Shown here: positions 1 to 7,744 of the stretch, in pieces
How the letters are laid out: each line of letters begins with the position of its first letter
Numbering within the stretch: the first letter of the stretch is position 1
Assembly (NCBI RefSeq): GCF_003343245.1
Contig: NZ_CP024901.1
Span: 2,914,001 to 2,978,000 of the forward strand
Length of the DNA stretch: 64,000 nt
Direction: 5' to 3'
DNA from: Photorhabdus laumondii subsp. laumondii
GTDB taxonomy: Bacteria > Pseudomonadota > Gammaproteobacteria > Enterobacterales > Enterobacteriaceae
Program-made: the position numbers and the translations under genes
Notes under the pieces: model-generated
What the model was told of the DNA's origin: nothing
Database searches by the model: none
The model's input: the letters and a program-made list of their open reading frames with translations, nothing else

Positions 1-540
1 TTCATAAAAAACGGGATGTTTTTCTGAAATGTTCGCTTTGGCTTCCGCGATCTTTGCCATTTTCTCATCGTATTCGGGATCAGGTTGTTTCACTGTGGGT
101 GCCGCTCTACGCCAGACAATCCCCACCTGAGCAAAGTAACGATAAAGGACATTTTGCGTCAGAGAGAGGTTGAGTAATTCATTGAGGGTATGAGTCATGA
201 GTTCAAGGCTCCAGCGAGAGCGGAGATAGCCTAACTTTTGGGGGGATTGCTGTAATAAGAAAAGTAAGAGGTTATAGAGTGGGGAGAGATCCCAGACAAC
301 AGGTCGGCCAACGGGTAAACTTTCGAGTCCTTCCAGCCCATATAATGTAAACCACTGAACCCAACGATTGACGGAAGAGCGTGCGGCATGAAGGGTCTTG
401 GCGACATAAGTCACTGTCAATCCTTCATTGAGCATCAATAACGCGGTTAATCGACGGGAATAGTTCTTATCACGGGTTTTATGGATAAGTTTTCTCATTT
501 TCTGGCATTCATCTTGAGGTATAGGTGCTATGATAGGCAT
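1..540 (-). CDS. IS630-family transposase, N-terminal part (cut by left window edge)
   Basis: Read leftwards from the ATG at 540, the frame stays open for 180 codons to the window edge. The protein begins MPIIAPIPQDECQKMRKLIH and has a winged-helix/HTH-like segment at about residues 41-60 (LTVTYVAKTLHAARSSVNRW), typical of the DNA-binding half of IS630/Tc1-mariner transposases. The catalytic DDE half would lie beyond the left edge, so its completeness cannot be judged. The element sits directly upstream of the AT-rich toxBCD-like operon and probably truncated or displaced what was there. The family call rests on recognition of the N-terminal half and the inverted repeat beside it. Confidence 0.78.
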   Translation of the reverse strand, partial: MPIIAPIPQDECQKMRKLIHKTRDKNYSRRLTALLMLNEGLTVTYVAKTLHAARSSVNRWVQWFTLYGLEGLESLPVGRPVVWDLSPLYNLLLFLLQQSPQKLGYLRSRWSLELMTHTLNELLNLSLTQNVLYRYFAQVGIVWRRAAPTVKQPDPEYDEKMAKIAEAKANISEKHPVFYE

Positions 541-541
541 C

Positions 542-605
542 ACTCAGTCCGTGTTGGGGTTTGGGATTTTTCGCAATTGATCAGATCGCAAAAATCGGAC
601 TGAGT
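542..605. repeat. Inverted repeat at the transposase-proximal IS end
   Basis: ACTCAGTCCG at 542-551 is matched in inverse by CGGACTGAGT at 596-605, just outside the transposase start. The position fits the terminal or subterminal repeats of the IS. The exact IS boundary and its target-site duplication cannot be fixed because the other end is outside the window. Confidence 0.55.
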
Positions 606-612
606 TCCCTCC

Positions 613-770
613 AAGTGATCTATTATTTTGAAAAGTTATTTATACCGTCACAATTATTAAATAGAATAGAATATTGTATAAAGGTATTGCATGGATATGC
701 TTATTATCTAAAGGAGTTTAGAGCTAAATATCCTATAAATTTACGTGATTTTAAATATGGTATGTCCTAA
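613..770 (+). pseudogene. Possible 3' remnant of a gene truncated by the IS
   Basis: Directly to the right of the IS end an open frame runs to a TAA at 768-770. It encodes about 50 residues starting near VIYYFEKLFIPSQLLN and ending LRDFKYGMS. It has no credible start of its own outside the IS sequence. Its base composition matches the following operon, so it may be the tail of a gene cut by the insertion, in the place where toxA would stand in a toxABCDE order. I do not recognise the sequence. It could also be chance coding in AT-rich DNA, and 771-830 holds nothing else visible. Confidence 0.25.
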
Positions 771-830
771 TAGATTTATACCTATGATATCTATATTTAT
801 TTTCTATAATGTCAATGTGAATATCTTAAT

Positions 831-1427
831 ATGAATAATATATCAATTAGAAATAGTACTTTTATACCGTTGAAATCTATTAACAATGAATCTGAATTTA
901 TATCATTTAATGGATTTACCCAGGATAAAGAGCATTTAGCTATACGTATAGGAAAATGGTCAGAGAAACACATACCTTTGGTTAGGATCCATTCTGAATG
1001 TGTGACAGGAGAAATATTTCACTCTCTTTTATGTGACTGTGGTGAGCAGTTAAATGAATCTTTAAAAGAAATTGATATTCATGGAGGAGTCTTAATTTAT
1101 TTACGCCAGGAAGGCCGTGGAATTGGATTATATAATAAAATAGATGCATATAAGCTACAGCGCAATGGGTTAGATACATACCAAGCTAATCAAGCTCTTG
1201 GTTTCTTAGATGATTATCGTGATTTTTCTCTCGCGGCTAAAATGTTACTGGCCATGAATATTTCAAAAATTCGTTTGATAACTAATAATCCAGATAAAAT
1301 ACATCAAATTACTCAGAATGGAATTGAAATATATGAAGTTATTAATACCAAGACATTCTTAAATGAAAAAAATAAAAATTATTTGACTGCTAAAAAAATA
1401 AAAACCTTTCATGCTCTTGAACTATAA
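831..1427 (+). CDS. toxB: GTP cyclohydrolase II family protein (ToxB/RibA-like)
   Basis: This enzyme family opens GTP to formate, pyrophosphate and a diaminopyrimidinone ribosyl phosphate, the first step to riboflavin and to azapteridines such as toxoflavin. At 198 residues it matches RibA length. The zinc ligands are visible as Cys57-x10-Cys68-x-Cys70, followed by the catalytic RQEGRGIGL stretch and the C-terminal LITNNPDKI motif. The ATG at 831 has only a weak ribosome-binding site. It is followed 12 bp downstream by a WD40 gene and then a SUMF1-fold gene, the toxB-toxC-toxD arrangement of Burkholderia toxoflavin loci. The strong AT bias suggests transfer. The enzyme family is clear. The link to toxoflavin rests on gene order, and a RibA paralogue for another pathway is the alternative. 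Confidence 0.8.
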   Translation: MNNISIRNSTFIPLKSINNESEFISFNGFTQDKEHLAIRIGKWSEKHIPLVRIHSECVTGEIFHSLLCDCGEQLNESLKEIDIHGGVLIYLRQEGRGIGLYNKIDAYKLQRNGLDTYQANQALGFLDDYRDFSLAAKMLLAMNISKIRLITNNPDKIHQITQNGIEIYEVINTKTFLNEKNKNYLTAKKIKTFHALEL

Positions 1428-1439
1428 AGGATATATTCT

Positions 1440-3125
1440 ATGCATAAACATACCTCTCCTATCAGTGGTGTTGCCACTTATGGTAATAAATTTGTTTTAA
1501 GTGCTGGATATGATAATAAAGTCATTTTATGGGATGCTTATAATAAGAAACCAATTAGACGAGTATATCATGACCATTTGGTAAATCAGTGCGCTTTCAG
1601 CCCATGTGGTAATTATATAGCAACAGTAAGTAGTGATTATACTTGTCGTATTTGGCTATTGCCAGATATGACATTATATGGAATTATCAATTCGCATACT
1701 GATGATGTGGAATCAGTATCATTCCACCCAAATAAAAATATTGTGGCAACATGTTCTAGAGATAAAACCATTATTGTTTCTGATTATAAAGGAAACGTCA
1801 TAGCTCAGTTAAAAGGGCATGTAGAGGACGTAATCTCTGTGGAATGGAGTTCATCTGGAAACTTAATAAGTTCCAGCGATGACGGTACAATCCGGATTTG
1901 GGATGTAGATTATCAGAAAGAAATAGAATGTATAGATCTTGATAATATAGAAACTGATACTATTTCTATTACGCCTGATGGGGTTATTTATGCTGGAAAT
2001 GACAATGGCGAAATCATAACTATAATTAATGGTAAATTAAAAATAACATCTGCACATGAAGCGGGTATTAAGCGTCTGGTTTATGACTTCCCTCAAAAAA
2101 TTATGGTAAGCTTGAGTTATGATAGAAAAATGAAACTTTGGAAAGAAAAAGATAATAATCTTGAAAGTTATCATATAGCCGAGCTTCCTCCAATTGTTTG
2201 GCCAAGATCTTGTGCATTTCTTGATAGTGATAATTTAGTTTTTGCGTCATTTGGTGATAGTTATGTTCAATATACCATTTCCACTCAAGCATGGCATCAA
2301 GATCATGTTAGACCAACATACGGTTCCAATGCTGTATACGTTTCAGGCAAAGACATTTGGAGTGTTGGTGATGCTGGTATAGTTTTCTGTAATAATAGGC
2401 CATTTGCCGAAATGGGAAGTCTGTGTAACTTTATTATCGAATTTGAAAATGTGCTTATTACCGGTGGACAAATGGGAAAAATATTTAATGCTCGTACTGG
2501 TGATATTATATATGAACATCATTCCCCTCTAAATTGCGCTGCTGTTTCATGGGAAGATAATCAATTTTGTCTTGTTGGTACATACACTGGAGAAGGTATT
2601 GTTTTAAGAAAAATAGCTGGTGATATTGTTGTTGATAATATAGTTTCATTACATAAAAATGCAATAAAAGGAGTTTTTATATCTAAAGAATTTGTTTTTT
2701 CTGTATGTGCCAATGCAGCAGTTGCATTACATAGCATTGAGGACTTTTCATGTTATGCATATATTCCTAAAGCTCATGAAAAGATTGCTAATGGATGTGA
2801 TGGCAGTAAAGAAGGGTTGTTTGTAAGTGTTAGTCGAGATTTAACCCTCCGAATTTGGAGAAATGAAAATTATGAAATAATAAAAACACCAAGTTCTCAT
2901 TCAATAAAATGTGTAGCATTTGATGCTAAAAATAATCATATATCTATAGGAAATTATACTGGCTGGATTGGTGTATATGATTTAAATGAAAACAAATGGA
3001 TATTATGGGAAAAACGTTCATTTTATGGTATATCAAGTATAAGATACATACAACATGACTTTATTTACTCAACATATGATGGAATAAATGAATTTGTTTT
3101 TAATTATGGGGTAAAATATGATTGA
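1440..3125 (+). CDS. toxC: WD40 beta-propeller protein (ToxC-like)
   Basis: A 561-residue protein made largely of WD40-type repeats. The clearest are in the first 160 residues, each ending in a GxVILWD-, CRIWLL- or TIRIWDV-type strand (for example SSSDDGTIRIWDVD). Further repeats continue to the C-terminus (SVSRDLTLRIWRN), so two propellers are likely. No signal peptide or membrane segment is seen, so it is probably cytoplasmic. A good ribosome-binding site (AAGGA) precedes the ATG, and the last codons overlap the next gene by 8 bp. In toxoflavin loci the equivalent ToxC is a WD-repeat protein whose biochemical role is unclear; a scaffold for the pathway enzymes is a reasonable inference. Codon use is strongly AT-biased like its two neighbours. 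Confidence 0.72.
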   Translation: MHKHTSPISGVATYGNKFVLSAGYDNKVILWDAYNKKPIRRVYHDHLVNQCAFSPCGNYIATVSSDYTCRIWLLPDMTLYGIINSHTDDVESVSFHPNKNIVATCSRDKTIIVSDYKGNVIAQLKGHVEDVISVEWSSSGNLISSSDDGTIRIWDVDYQKEIECIDLDNIETDTISITPDGVIYAGNDNGEIITIINGKLKITSAHEAGIKRLVYDFPQKIMVSLSYDRKMKLWKEKDNNLESYHIAELPPIVWPRSCAFLDSDNLVFASFGDSYVQYTISTQAWHQDHVRPTYGSNAVYVSGKDIWSVGDAGIVFCNNRPFAEMGSLCNFIIEFENVLITGGQMGKIFNARTGDIIYEHHSPLNCAAVSWEDNQFCLVGTYTGEGIVLRKIAGDIVVDNIVSLHKNAIKGVFISKEFVFSVCANAAVALHSIEDFSCYAYIPKAHEKIANGCDGSKEGLFVSVSRDLTLRIWRNENYEIIKTPSSHSIKCVAFDAKNNHISIGNYTGWIGVYDLNENKWILWEKRSFYGISSIRYIQHDFIYSTYDGINEFVFNYGVKYD

Positions 3126-4146
3126 AAAGGAATTAAGCCTAACTGGCATTAAAACTCAACATATAAATATTGAGAATAAAGACATTAATTCTTTAACCAT
3201 AAAAGAAGCGATGGGTTTGCCTGATAAAACAAACCAAACTTTAATGGGGGAATTATTTAAAATATATGATGAGCACTCAAAACTAGATAGTTGTACTTTA
3301 CAATCCATCATTAGAGATTTTAATGAATGTTTTTCTCATAGATATGTGGCTGGTAATTTACTTGCTATTCGAGGGGATTCTAGAATTTCTATATTTGAAC
3401 CTGATGTCATCATTATTCCTGGTGGAAAAGTACGTCTAGGTTTATCTCCTGATAATGTAGATGAAATTGTTTCAATGTATTCTCAATATGGAGTATTAAA
3501 AGAATGGATTTTAAAGGAAATACCGTCTTATGAAATTACTCTTAGTTCTTTTGGTTTGGCTAGATATTGCGTAACCAACTATGAATATTACCTATTTTTA
3601 GGTGATACTGGCTATCAGGAGATTCCTGATAGTTGGGCATGGGGTATGTATCCTCATCAACGTTCTAATTATCCAGTTTATTCTGTATCTTATGAAGCTG
3701 CAATGTCTTATGCACTTTGGCTAAGTGAAAAGACAGGTAGGAATTTCCATATTCCTAGTGAAGCCCAATGGGAATATGCAGCTACTGGGGGTAATGGGCG
3801 TGAGTTTCCGTGGGGAAATGAGTTTCTGCCAGACCATTGTAATAGTATTGAAAGTGGTATTGTTGATGCCACTCCAGTAGGCATATTTCCTTTAGGCATG
3901 GGGCCTTTTGGTCATTTAGATTTAGCTGGAAATGTTGAAGAGTATACTTCTGATAGTTATCTACCCTATCAGTCAGGTACTGCTGTATATGATGATTTAA
4001 TGCTTACTGAAGGTAGCCACTATAAAGTTGCTAGAGGAGGTAGTTTTACCCGGTTTCGTGATCTATGTAGAACAAGAAGACGGCATGGAAGATATCATTC
4101 TCCTTTGTATATCATGGGATTCAGGCTTGCGGAAAATCTAGTTTGA
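3118..4146 (+). CDS. toxD: SUMF1/FGE-fold protein (ToxD-like)
   Basis: A 342-residue protein whose ATG overlaps the end of the WD40 gene, implying translational coupling. The first ~100 residues are not recognised. From about residue 140 onward it has the formylglycine-generating-enzyme fold: NYEYYLFL, the IPSEAQWEYAATGG core, FPWGNEF, DLAGNVEEYTSDSY, VARGGSF and a final GFR motif. The active-site cysteines of true FGEs near the C-terminal GFRC are absent (it reads GFRLAENLV), so it is more likely an EgtB/PvdO-like or non-catalytic member than a sulfatase activator. A SUMF1-domain protein is also the partner of the GCH-II and WD40 proteins in toxoflavin loci (ToxD). Confidence 0.72.
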   Translation: MIEKELSLTGIKTQHINIENKDINSLTIKEAMGLPDKTNQTLMGELFKIYDEHSKLDSCTLQSIIRDFNECFSHRYVAGNLLAIRGDSRISIFEPDVIIIPGGKVRLGLSPDNVDEIVSMYSQYGVLKEWILKEIPSYEITLSSFGLARYCVTNYEYYLFLGDTGYQEIPDSWAWGMYPHQRSNYPVYSVSYEAAMSYALWLSEKTGRNFHIPSEAQWEYAATGGNGREFPWGNEFLPDHCNSIESGIVDATPVGIFPLGMGPFGHLDLAGNVEEYTSDSYLPYQSGTAVYDDLMLTEGSHYKVARGGSFTRFRDLCRTRRRHGRYHSPLYIMGFRLAENLV

Positions 4147-4419
4147 TAGGTATTCAGCAGTAACAAATATTTAAGGGTAATGGACGATTCCACTTTCAAG
4201 TGCAACGCTACCTATGCTGCCTGTCGTAGTTCGTCAAAAACCACTTTAGTCTGCCCGTAAAGCTCTGCAATAGATCATGGAGAGGCTGCTTTAGTACTGA
4301 GGAATTCCCAGAAAAAATGAGACGGGCATAACGTTATGTGATCTACTCATTGCGCCAACAATTTCAGTGAGATCACTGCTATGCCTGTTCATTAAGTATG
4401 TCATAATTTCTTTCGGGAT
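4147..4419. other. Non-coding or decayed DNA between the toxD-like gene and the IS4 remnant
   Basis: No supportable gene is visible. The stretch is less AT-rich than the preceding operon and probably includes further decayed insertion-sequence DNA continuous with the IS4-type remnant that follows. Confidence 0.35.
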
Positions 4420-4690
4420 GACTTAGCGCCTTTCATCAATACCGACAAAACGCCCTGAATGATGCCTCCGTCGCATAAACAACAAGATCCACAGATACAG
4501 AAGGCGTTTTTGAACACTCTGGCCGAAACGGTTAATCCGAAAGCGAAAGTTATCCTTGTCACTAATTCTGGTTTCCAGAGTGCCTAGTTTAATCATGTTA
4601 AATCACTGGGATAGGATTTTATCGGTTGTATCCGGGGACGTGTCTAGTTCCGGTTACAAAAAATGGGGCAAAATCTGCCCCATTTTTTTA
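4420..4690 (+). pseudogene. Decayed IS4-type transposase fragment
   Basis: In one frame the sequence reads PQIQKAFLNTLAETVNPK, then VILVTNSGFQSA, stop, FNHVKSLG, stop, DFIGCIRGRV, stop, FRLQKMG. This parallels the core of IS4/IS10-group transposases (P-I-I-V-T-D-A-G-F-R, then W-F-x-x-V-E-x-L-G-W-x-x-x-G-R-V-R). At least four in-frame stops and the missing N- and C-terminal parts make it dead. It lies between the toxBCD-like operon and the ompW terminator, so the accessory operon has IS material on both flanks. Confidence 0.6.
4658..4689. terminator. Rho-independent terminator of ompW
   Basis: AAATGGGGCA and TGCCCCATTT form a strong stem with A-runs on the left and T-runs on the right, just past the ompW stop. 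It can act in both directions. Confidence 0.8.
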
Positions 4691-5332
4691 TTAAAAGTGA
4701 TAACCAACCCCAAACATAAATACCCACGGATCAAGCCGGGTATCAATTTTATATTGCTGGTCACCTGCTTTAAATTTCACATCTGTTTCAATGTTTACCC
4801 ACCACACAGAGGCGTTCAACATCCAATTCTGATCTAACTCATAATCCAGACCAACCTGCCCCGCAACACCCCAGGAATCTTTCAAGTCCAGACTATGTAA
4901 GTTATTATCTTTAACAGCCGAATTACCATTGAATTTTTCGTTAAAGAAAGTAGTATAGTTAAGACCAACACCAACATAAGGGCGGAAACTACTTTCTTTA
5001 GAGCCGAAATAGTATTGCGCCATTAATGTCGGCGGTAGATGTTTTACTTTAGCAATATCACCAACACCCGGTAAACTTACCCGATGCTGGAAGGGTGTCC
5101 CTGCCAGTAATTCAAAACCAATATTATCGGTCATCATATAACTGAAAGTTAAACCCATCTGGGTATTATTATCCGCACTAAAAGAACCCACCCCCAATAC
5201 ATTATCAGAACCTGTATTAGGTCTTACTGTTGCAGTGCCTGTGCGGAAAATAAAATCACCCGCTTCATGAGCAAAAGCGAATGAGGGTACTAAAGTTGCC
5301 GCTGCTAATACAAATGCAGAAATTTTTTTCAT
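4691..5332 (-). CDS. ompW: Outer membrane protein OmpW
   Basis: A 213-residue OmpW-family 8-stranded beta-barrel. A Sec signal peptide (MKKISAFVLAAATLVPSFAFA, cut before HEAGDF) precedes the mature N-terminus, and GDFIFRTGTATVRP is the family's opening. The chain ends in the typical barrel signature GVGYHF with terminal Phe. OmpW forms a small hydrophobic channel in the outer membrane. In E. coli ompW is next to yciC, as here, and is induced under low oxygen by FNR. The perfect FNR box at 5479-5492 upstream agrees with that. Terminator and signal peptide are intact. Confidence 0.93.
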   Translation of the reverse strand: MKKISAFVLAAATLVPSFAFAHEAGDFIFRTGTATVRPNTGSDNVLGVGSFSADNNTQMGLTFSYMMTDNIGFELLAGTPFQHRVSLPGVGDIAKVKHLPPTLMAQYYFGSKESSFRPYVGVGLNYTTFFNEKFNGNSAVKDNNLHSLDLKDSWGVAGQVGLDYELDQNWMLNASVWWVNIETDVKFKAGDQQYKIDTRLDPWVFMFGVGYHF

Positions 5333-5762
5333 TATTCATCCCATTCCTGTGATTTAAAGTCAATCAAAATATACTCATATATTAGAAATTATGATCCAAG
5401 ACAGATCACATCTTTCAAAGAATTTCAGTAAAACCGCATATCTATAATATTATTATTTCAATTAGGAATTATTTTAACTTGATCCAAATCAAAGTTTATT
5501 TATTATTAATCAGTTAGTCATCTTTTTACCATTCCGATGTTTTATCTTTCCTCTCATTATATTTCCATTATGTTTTAATAAGGTTAATTTTATGTTTATT
5601 TTTATCTTAAGAATATAATGTGAAGAATTTTTTTCTGTCATCAACAATCACAGCTAACCATTAATTTATCCGTATCATCTTGTTTCTACTATCCACGTTT
5701 CCCCATAACAAGGTACAATCATCCCCTATGTATTGTTGTTTAACCTGATAGGAGCTGTCTTC
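5333..5762. other. Divergent ompW/yciC control region
   Basis: 430 bp, AT-rich, between the diverging ompW and yciC genes. It contains the FNR box noted separately and, nearer ompW, an imperfect GATC-centred palindrome around 5392-5410 (TGATCCAAGACAGATCACA) that could bind a CRP/FNR-family protein. No gene is seen. Confidence 0.5.
5479..5492. promoter_or_regulatory. FNR-binding site (perfect consensus)
   Basis: TTGATCCAAATCAA matches the FNR consensus TTGAT-N4-ATCAA at all ten fixed positions, about 150 bp upstream of the ompW start. OmpW is a known FNR target in E. coli, so oxygen control of ompW is the likely role. Action on yciC is possible. Confidence 0.7.
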
Positions 5763-6533
5763 ATGCCAATCACGGCGAATACCCTGTACCGTGACAGTTT
5801 TAACTTTTTCAAGAATCAACTGTTAAGTACCCTGACCCTGGCCGTTCTGGCGGCTCTGGTTACCACCTTATTGGGGCACCTGTTTATTCCTGACAGCGAA
5901 CAGATGAAGTTGCTGACAGAAGCAGAATTCACGTTTGCCACCTCAGGCAAGGCCGGTATTCAAGAGCTGGTGTCTCAAATGACTCCAGAGCAACAATCAA
6001 TGATCATGCGTGCGGGAATCGGAACCATTTTCTCAAGCATGATTGGTAGCGTGTTACTAGTTGGTGGTGTATTGACACTGGTTGCGGCAGTTTCAGCGGG
6101 AAATCGTATCTCTTCATTACAGGCAATTGGTTTATCAGCAAGCCAGTTACCGAAACTGTTCCTGTTACTGCTTATCTGCACTCTGTTGATTCAATTTGGC
6201 TTAATGCTGATGCTGGTACCAGGCATTATTTTGTCGATCGCGCTGGCGTTATCACCCGTGATTATGACTGCCGAGCGTCGCGGCGTTTTTGCTTCTATGA
6301 AAATAAGCTGGAAACTGGCATTTGCCAATATTCGCTTGCTGGTTCCGGCAATTCTTTTATGGCTGACCGCGAGGCTCTTGCTGGTGTTTATTATTGACCG
6401 CCTAACATTCATTCACAGCGAGATGGCAGGGATTATTCTCGGTGTGTTTAATAACCTCATTTCAGCTATTTTGCTGATTTATCTATACCGGTTGTATATG
6501 CTGATTGCCTCTCCACAACAAAAATCAATATAA
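5763..6533 (+). CDS. yciC: Inner membrane protein YciC (UPF0259)
   Basis: A multi-pass inner-membrane protein of unknown function, 256 residues from the ATG at 5763. That start is chosen because the family begins MxITAxxxYRD (here MPITANTLYRDSFNFF) and an AGGAG site lies just upstream; an upstream in-frame start at 5733 would add ten unlikely residues. Hydrophobic helices lie near residues 20-45, 90-120, 135-170, 190-215 and 225-250. It is divergent from ompW as in E. coli. A hairpin terminator follows 8 bp after the stop. A fragment of a second copy lies at 8430-8555. Confidence 0.9.
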   Translation: MPITANTLYRDSFNFFKNQLLSTLTLAVLAALVTTLLGHLFIPDSEQMKLLTEAEFTFATSGKAGIQELVSQMTPEQQSMIMRAGIGTIFSSMIGSVLLVGGVLTLVAAVSAGNRISSLQAIGLSASQLPKLFLLLLICTLLIQFGLMLMLVPGIILSIALALSPVIMTAERRGVFASMKISWKLAFANIRLLVPAILLWLTARLLLVFIIDRLTFIHSEMAGIILGVFNNLISAILLIYLYRLYMLIASPQQKSI

Positions 6534-6541
6534 CAAACAAA

Positions 6542-6567
6542 GCCCCATAGTGATAAAACTATGGGGT
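6542..6567 (+). terminator. Hairpin terminator after yciC
   Basis: GCCCCATAGT and ACTATGGGGT form a 10-bp stem (one G-T pair) around a short A-rich loop just after the yciC stop. There is no long T-run behind it, so efficiency is uncertain. Confidence 0.6.
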
Positions 6568-6624
6568 AAACAGAATAAGCTAGTGATAACTGGGTGAGCA
6601 CATCGTTGCTATTGATATAAACAC

Positions 6625-6653
6625 AAAAAACTCCCTGTCATATAACAGGGAAT
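6625..6653 (-). terminator. Terminator of the first Ail/OmpX-type gene
   Basis: On the minus strand TTCCCTGT and ACAGGGAG form a stem followed by TTTTTT, about 50 bp beyond the stop of the 6701-7228 gene. A near-identical hairpin serves the paralogue (7446-7475). Confidence 0.75.
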
Positions 6654-6700
6654 TTCTGTAGAAAAGTTAGCTAAATTAAGTACAAATTAGCAAATTTCTA

Positions 6701-7228
6701 TTAAAACCGATAACCAACACCAACTACCCAAGTGCCTACTTTAAGGTCACCCAATCTGGCGTCATTAAATTTTGCGTATTCATAGGATGTATCAATAGTC
6801 CAGTTTGGAACAGGGTTAAACTGTAATCCCAGTCCGTAACTAACAGATGATTTACCCTCGGTATATGACCCATTCAAAACAGGAACTTCAAACTCTCCAC
6901 GTGCAGCACCAATCATACCATATGCACTAACATAGTCATTAAAACGATATGCAGGGCCCGCCATCAAGGAATAATAATTCACATCAAATTTATCGAAACC
7001 CTTGTGGGTATATGTTAATGAACTAATAACACCAAAATTATTATCCAACTCGTAGCGGTATTTCAGGTTGAAACCCTTTCCCTTTGGATTACCATCAATC
7101 TTTTCACCATTAAACTTCACATGACTTTGAGCATAACCACCCGAAATCGTACTTTCACCGGCATTTGCCGCAAATGCAAATACAGATAAACCTACCGCTA
7201 CCACTGAAGCCACTAATGTTCTTTTCAT
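6701..7228 (-). CDS. Ail/OmpX/PagC-family outer membrane protein, copy 1
   Basis: A 175-residue member of the 8-stranded Ail/OmpX barrel family. The signal peptide (MKRTLVASVVAVGLSVFAFA, cut after ANA) is followed by GESTISGGYAQSHVKFNG, the family's N-terminal strand. Alternating aromatic strands follow (FNLKYRYELDNNFGVISS, YYSLMAGPAYRFNDYVSAYG), and it closes with VGVGYRF ending in Phe. Members act in adhesion, serum resistance or envelope stability. It has its own terminator. The gene at 7745-8290 is a close paralogue with almost identical signal peptide and strands, differing mainly in loop lengths as expected for surface-exposed loops. Confidence 0.88.
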   Translation of the reverse strand: MKRTLVASVVAVGLSVFAFAANAGESTISGGYAQSHVKFNGEKIDGNPKGKGFNLKYRYELDNNFGVISSLTYTHKGFDKFDVNYYSLMAGPAYRFNDYVSAYGMIGAARGEFEVPVLNGSYTEGKSSVSYGLGLQFNPVPNWTIDTSYEYAKFNDARLGDLKVGTWVVGVGYRF

Positions 7229-7445
7229 TGAAAATCCCTAATATTATATAAAATTATAGAAAAGATTAATTACGAGGCGCGATTATTTATCAACAATCAA
7301 TAGAAAACAACTCAATCTCGTTTATTGTTAATTTCCCGTTTAACTAAGAAACTAGTGACTGCTCCGCTGTATCATGGAAATCTTCCCACTGCAATCGACT
7401 ATTGTTCGTACTTATTAGTTCTTTATTACTATTGGAATAAACGCA

Positions 7446-7475
7446 AAAAAATTCCCTGTTTTACCACAGGGAATT
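7446..7475 (-). terminator. Terminator-like hairpin, duplicate of the copy 1 terminator
   Basis: AATTCCCTGT and ACAGGGAATT form a perfect 10-bp stem followed on the minus strand by a T-run. It is closely similar to 6625-6653, supporting duplication of gene plus terminator. Confidence 0.7.
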
Positions 7476-7686
7476 TTGTATAGAATAGATAGTGATAACT
7501 AATAAAGGAATAATCTTCAGATTACATGGCTAAACCTGGATACCCGCTTTCAATAATCCCTGATGAAAATATGTTCTCTCTATTTTCATTATTTCGATAG
7601 ACTTAATAGATAAACTATCTAACAAGCTAACAGAGAGTTGGTTCTAACATTCATTTATTATCTTCAGTCACTTAATGTGATTGCAC

Positions 7687-7719
7687 AGATCACAAAAGTT
7701 GGACTGAATTCCCTTTAAA
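7687..7719. repeat. Sequence resembling the IS end at 583-615
   Basis: AGATCACAAAAGTTGGACTG followed by AATTCCCTTT closely matches AGATCGCAAAAATCGGACTG followed by AGTTCCCTCC beside the partial IS630 element. It is probably a solo IS end, a miniature element or an excision scar. Confidence 0.4.
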
Positions 7720-7744
7720 GGAACGACTACATTGGAAACACTAT

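Larger units (their letters stand above)
7229..7744. other. Spacer between the two Ail/OmpX-type genes
   Basis: 515 bp without a credible gene. It holds the promoter of copy 1 (right after 7228), the terminator hairpin matching copy 2 (7446-7475) and a short IS-end-like sequence (7687-7719). About 270 bp separate the copy 2 stop from its hairpin, longer than the ~50 bp seen for copy 1, which suggests that DNA was inserted there. Confidence 0.5.

Noticed and set aside
4556..4837. 93-codon plus-strand frame
   Set aside because: It joins the IS4 remnant in a different frame, the ompW terminator and antisense ompW; no coding support.
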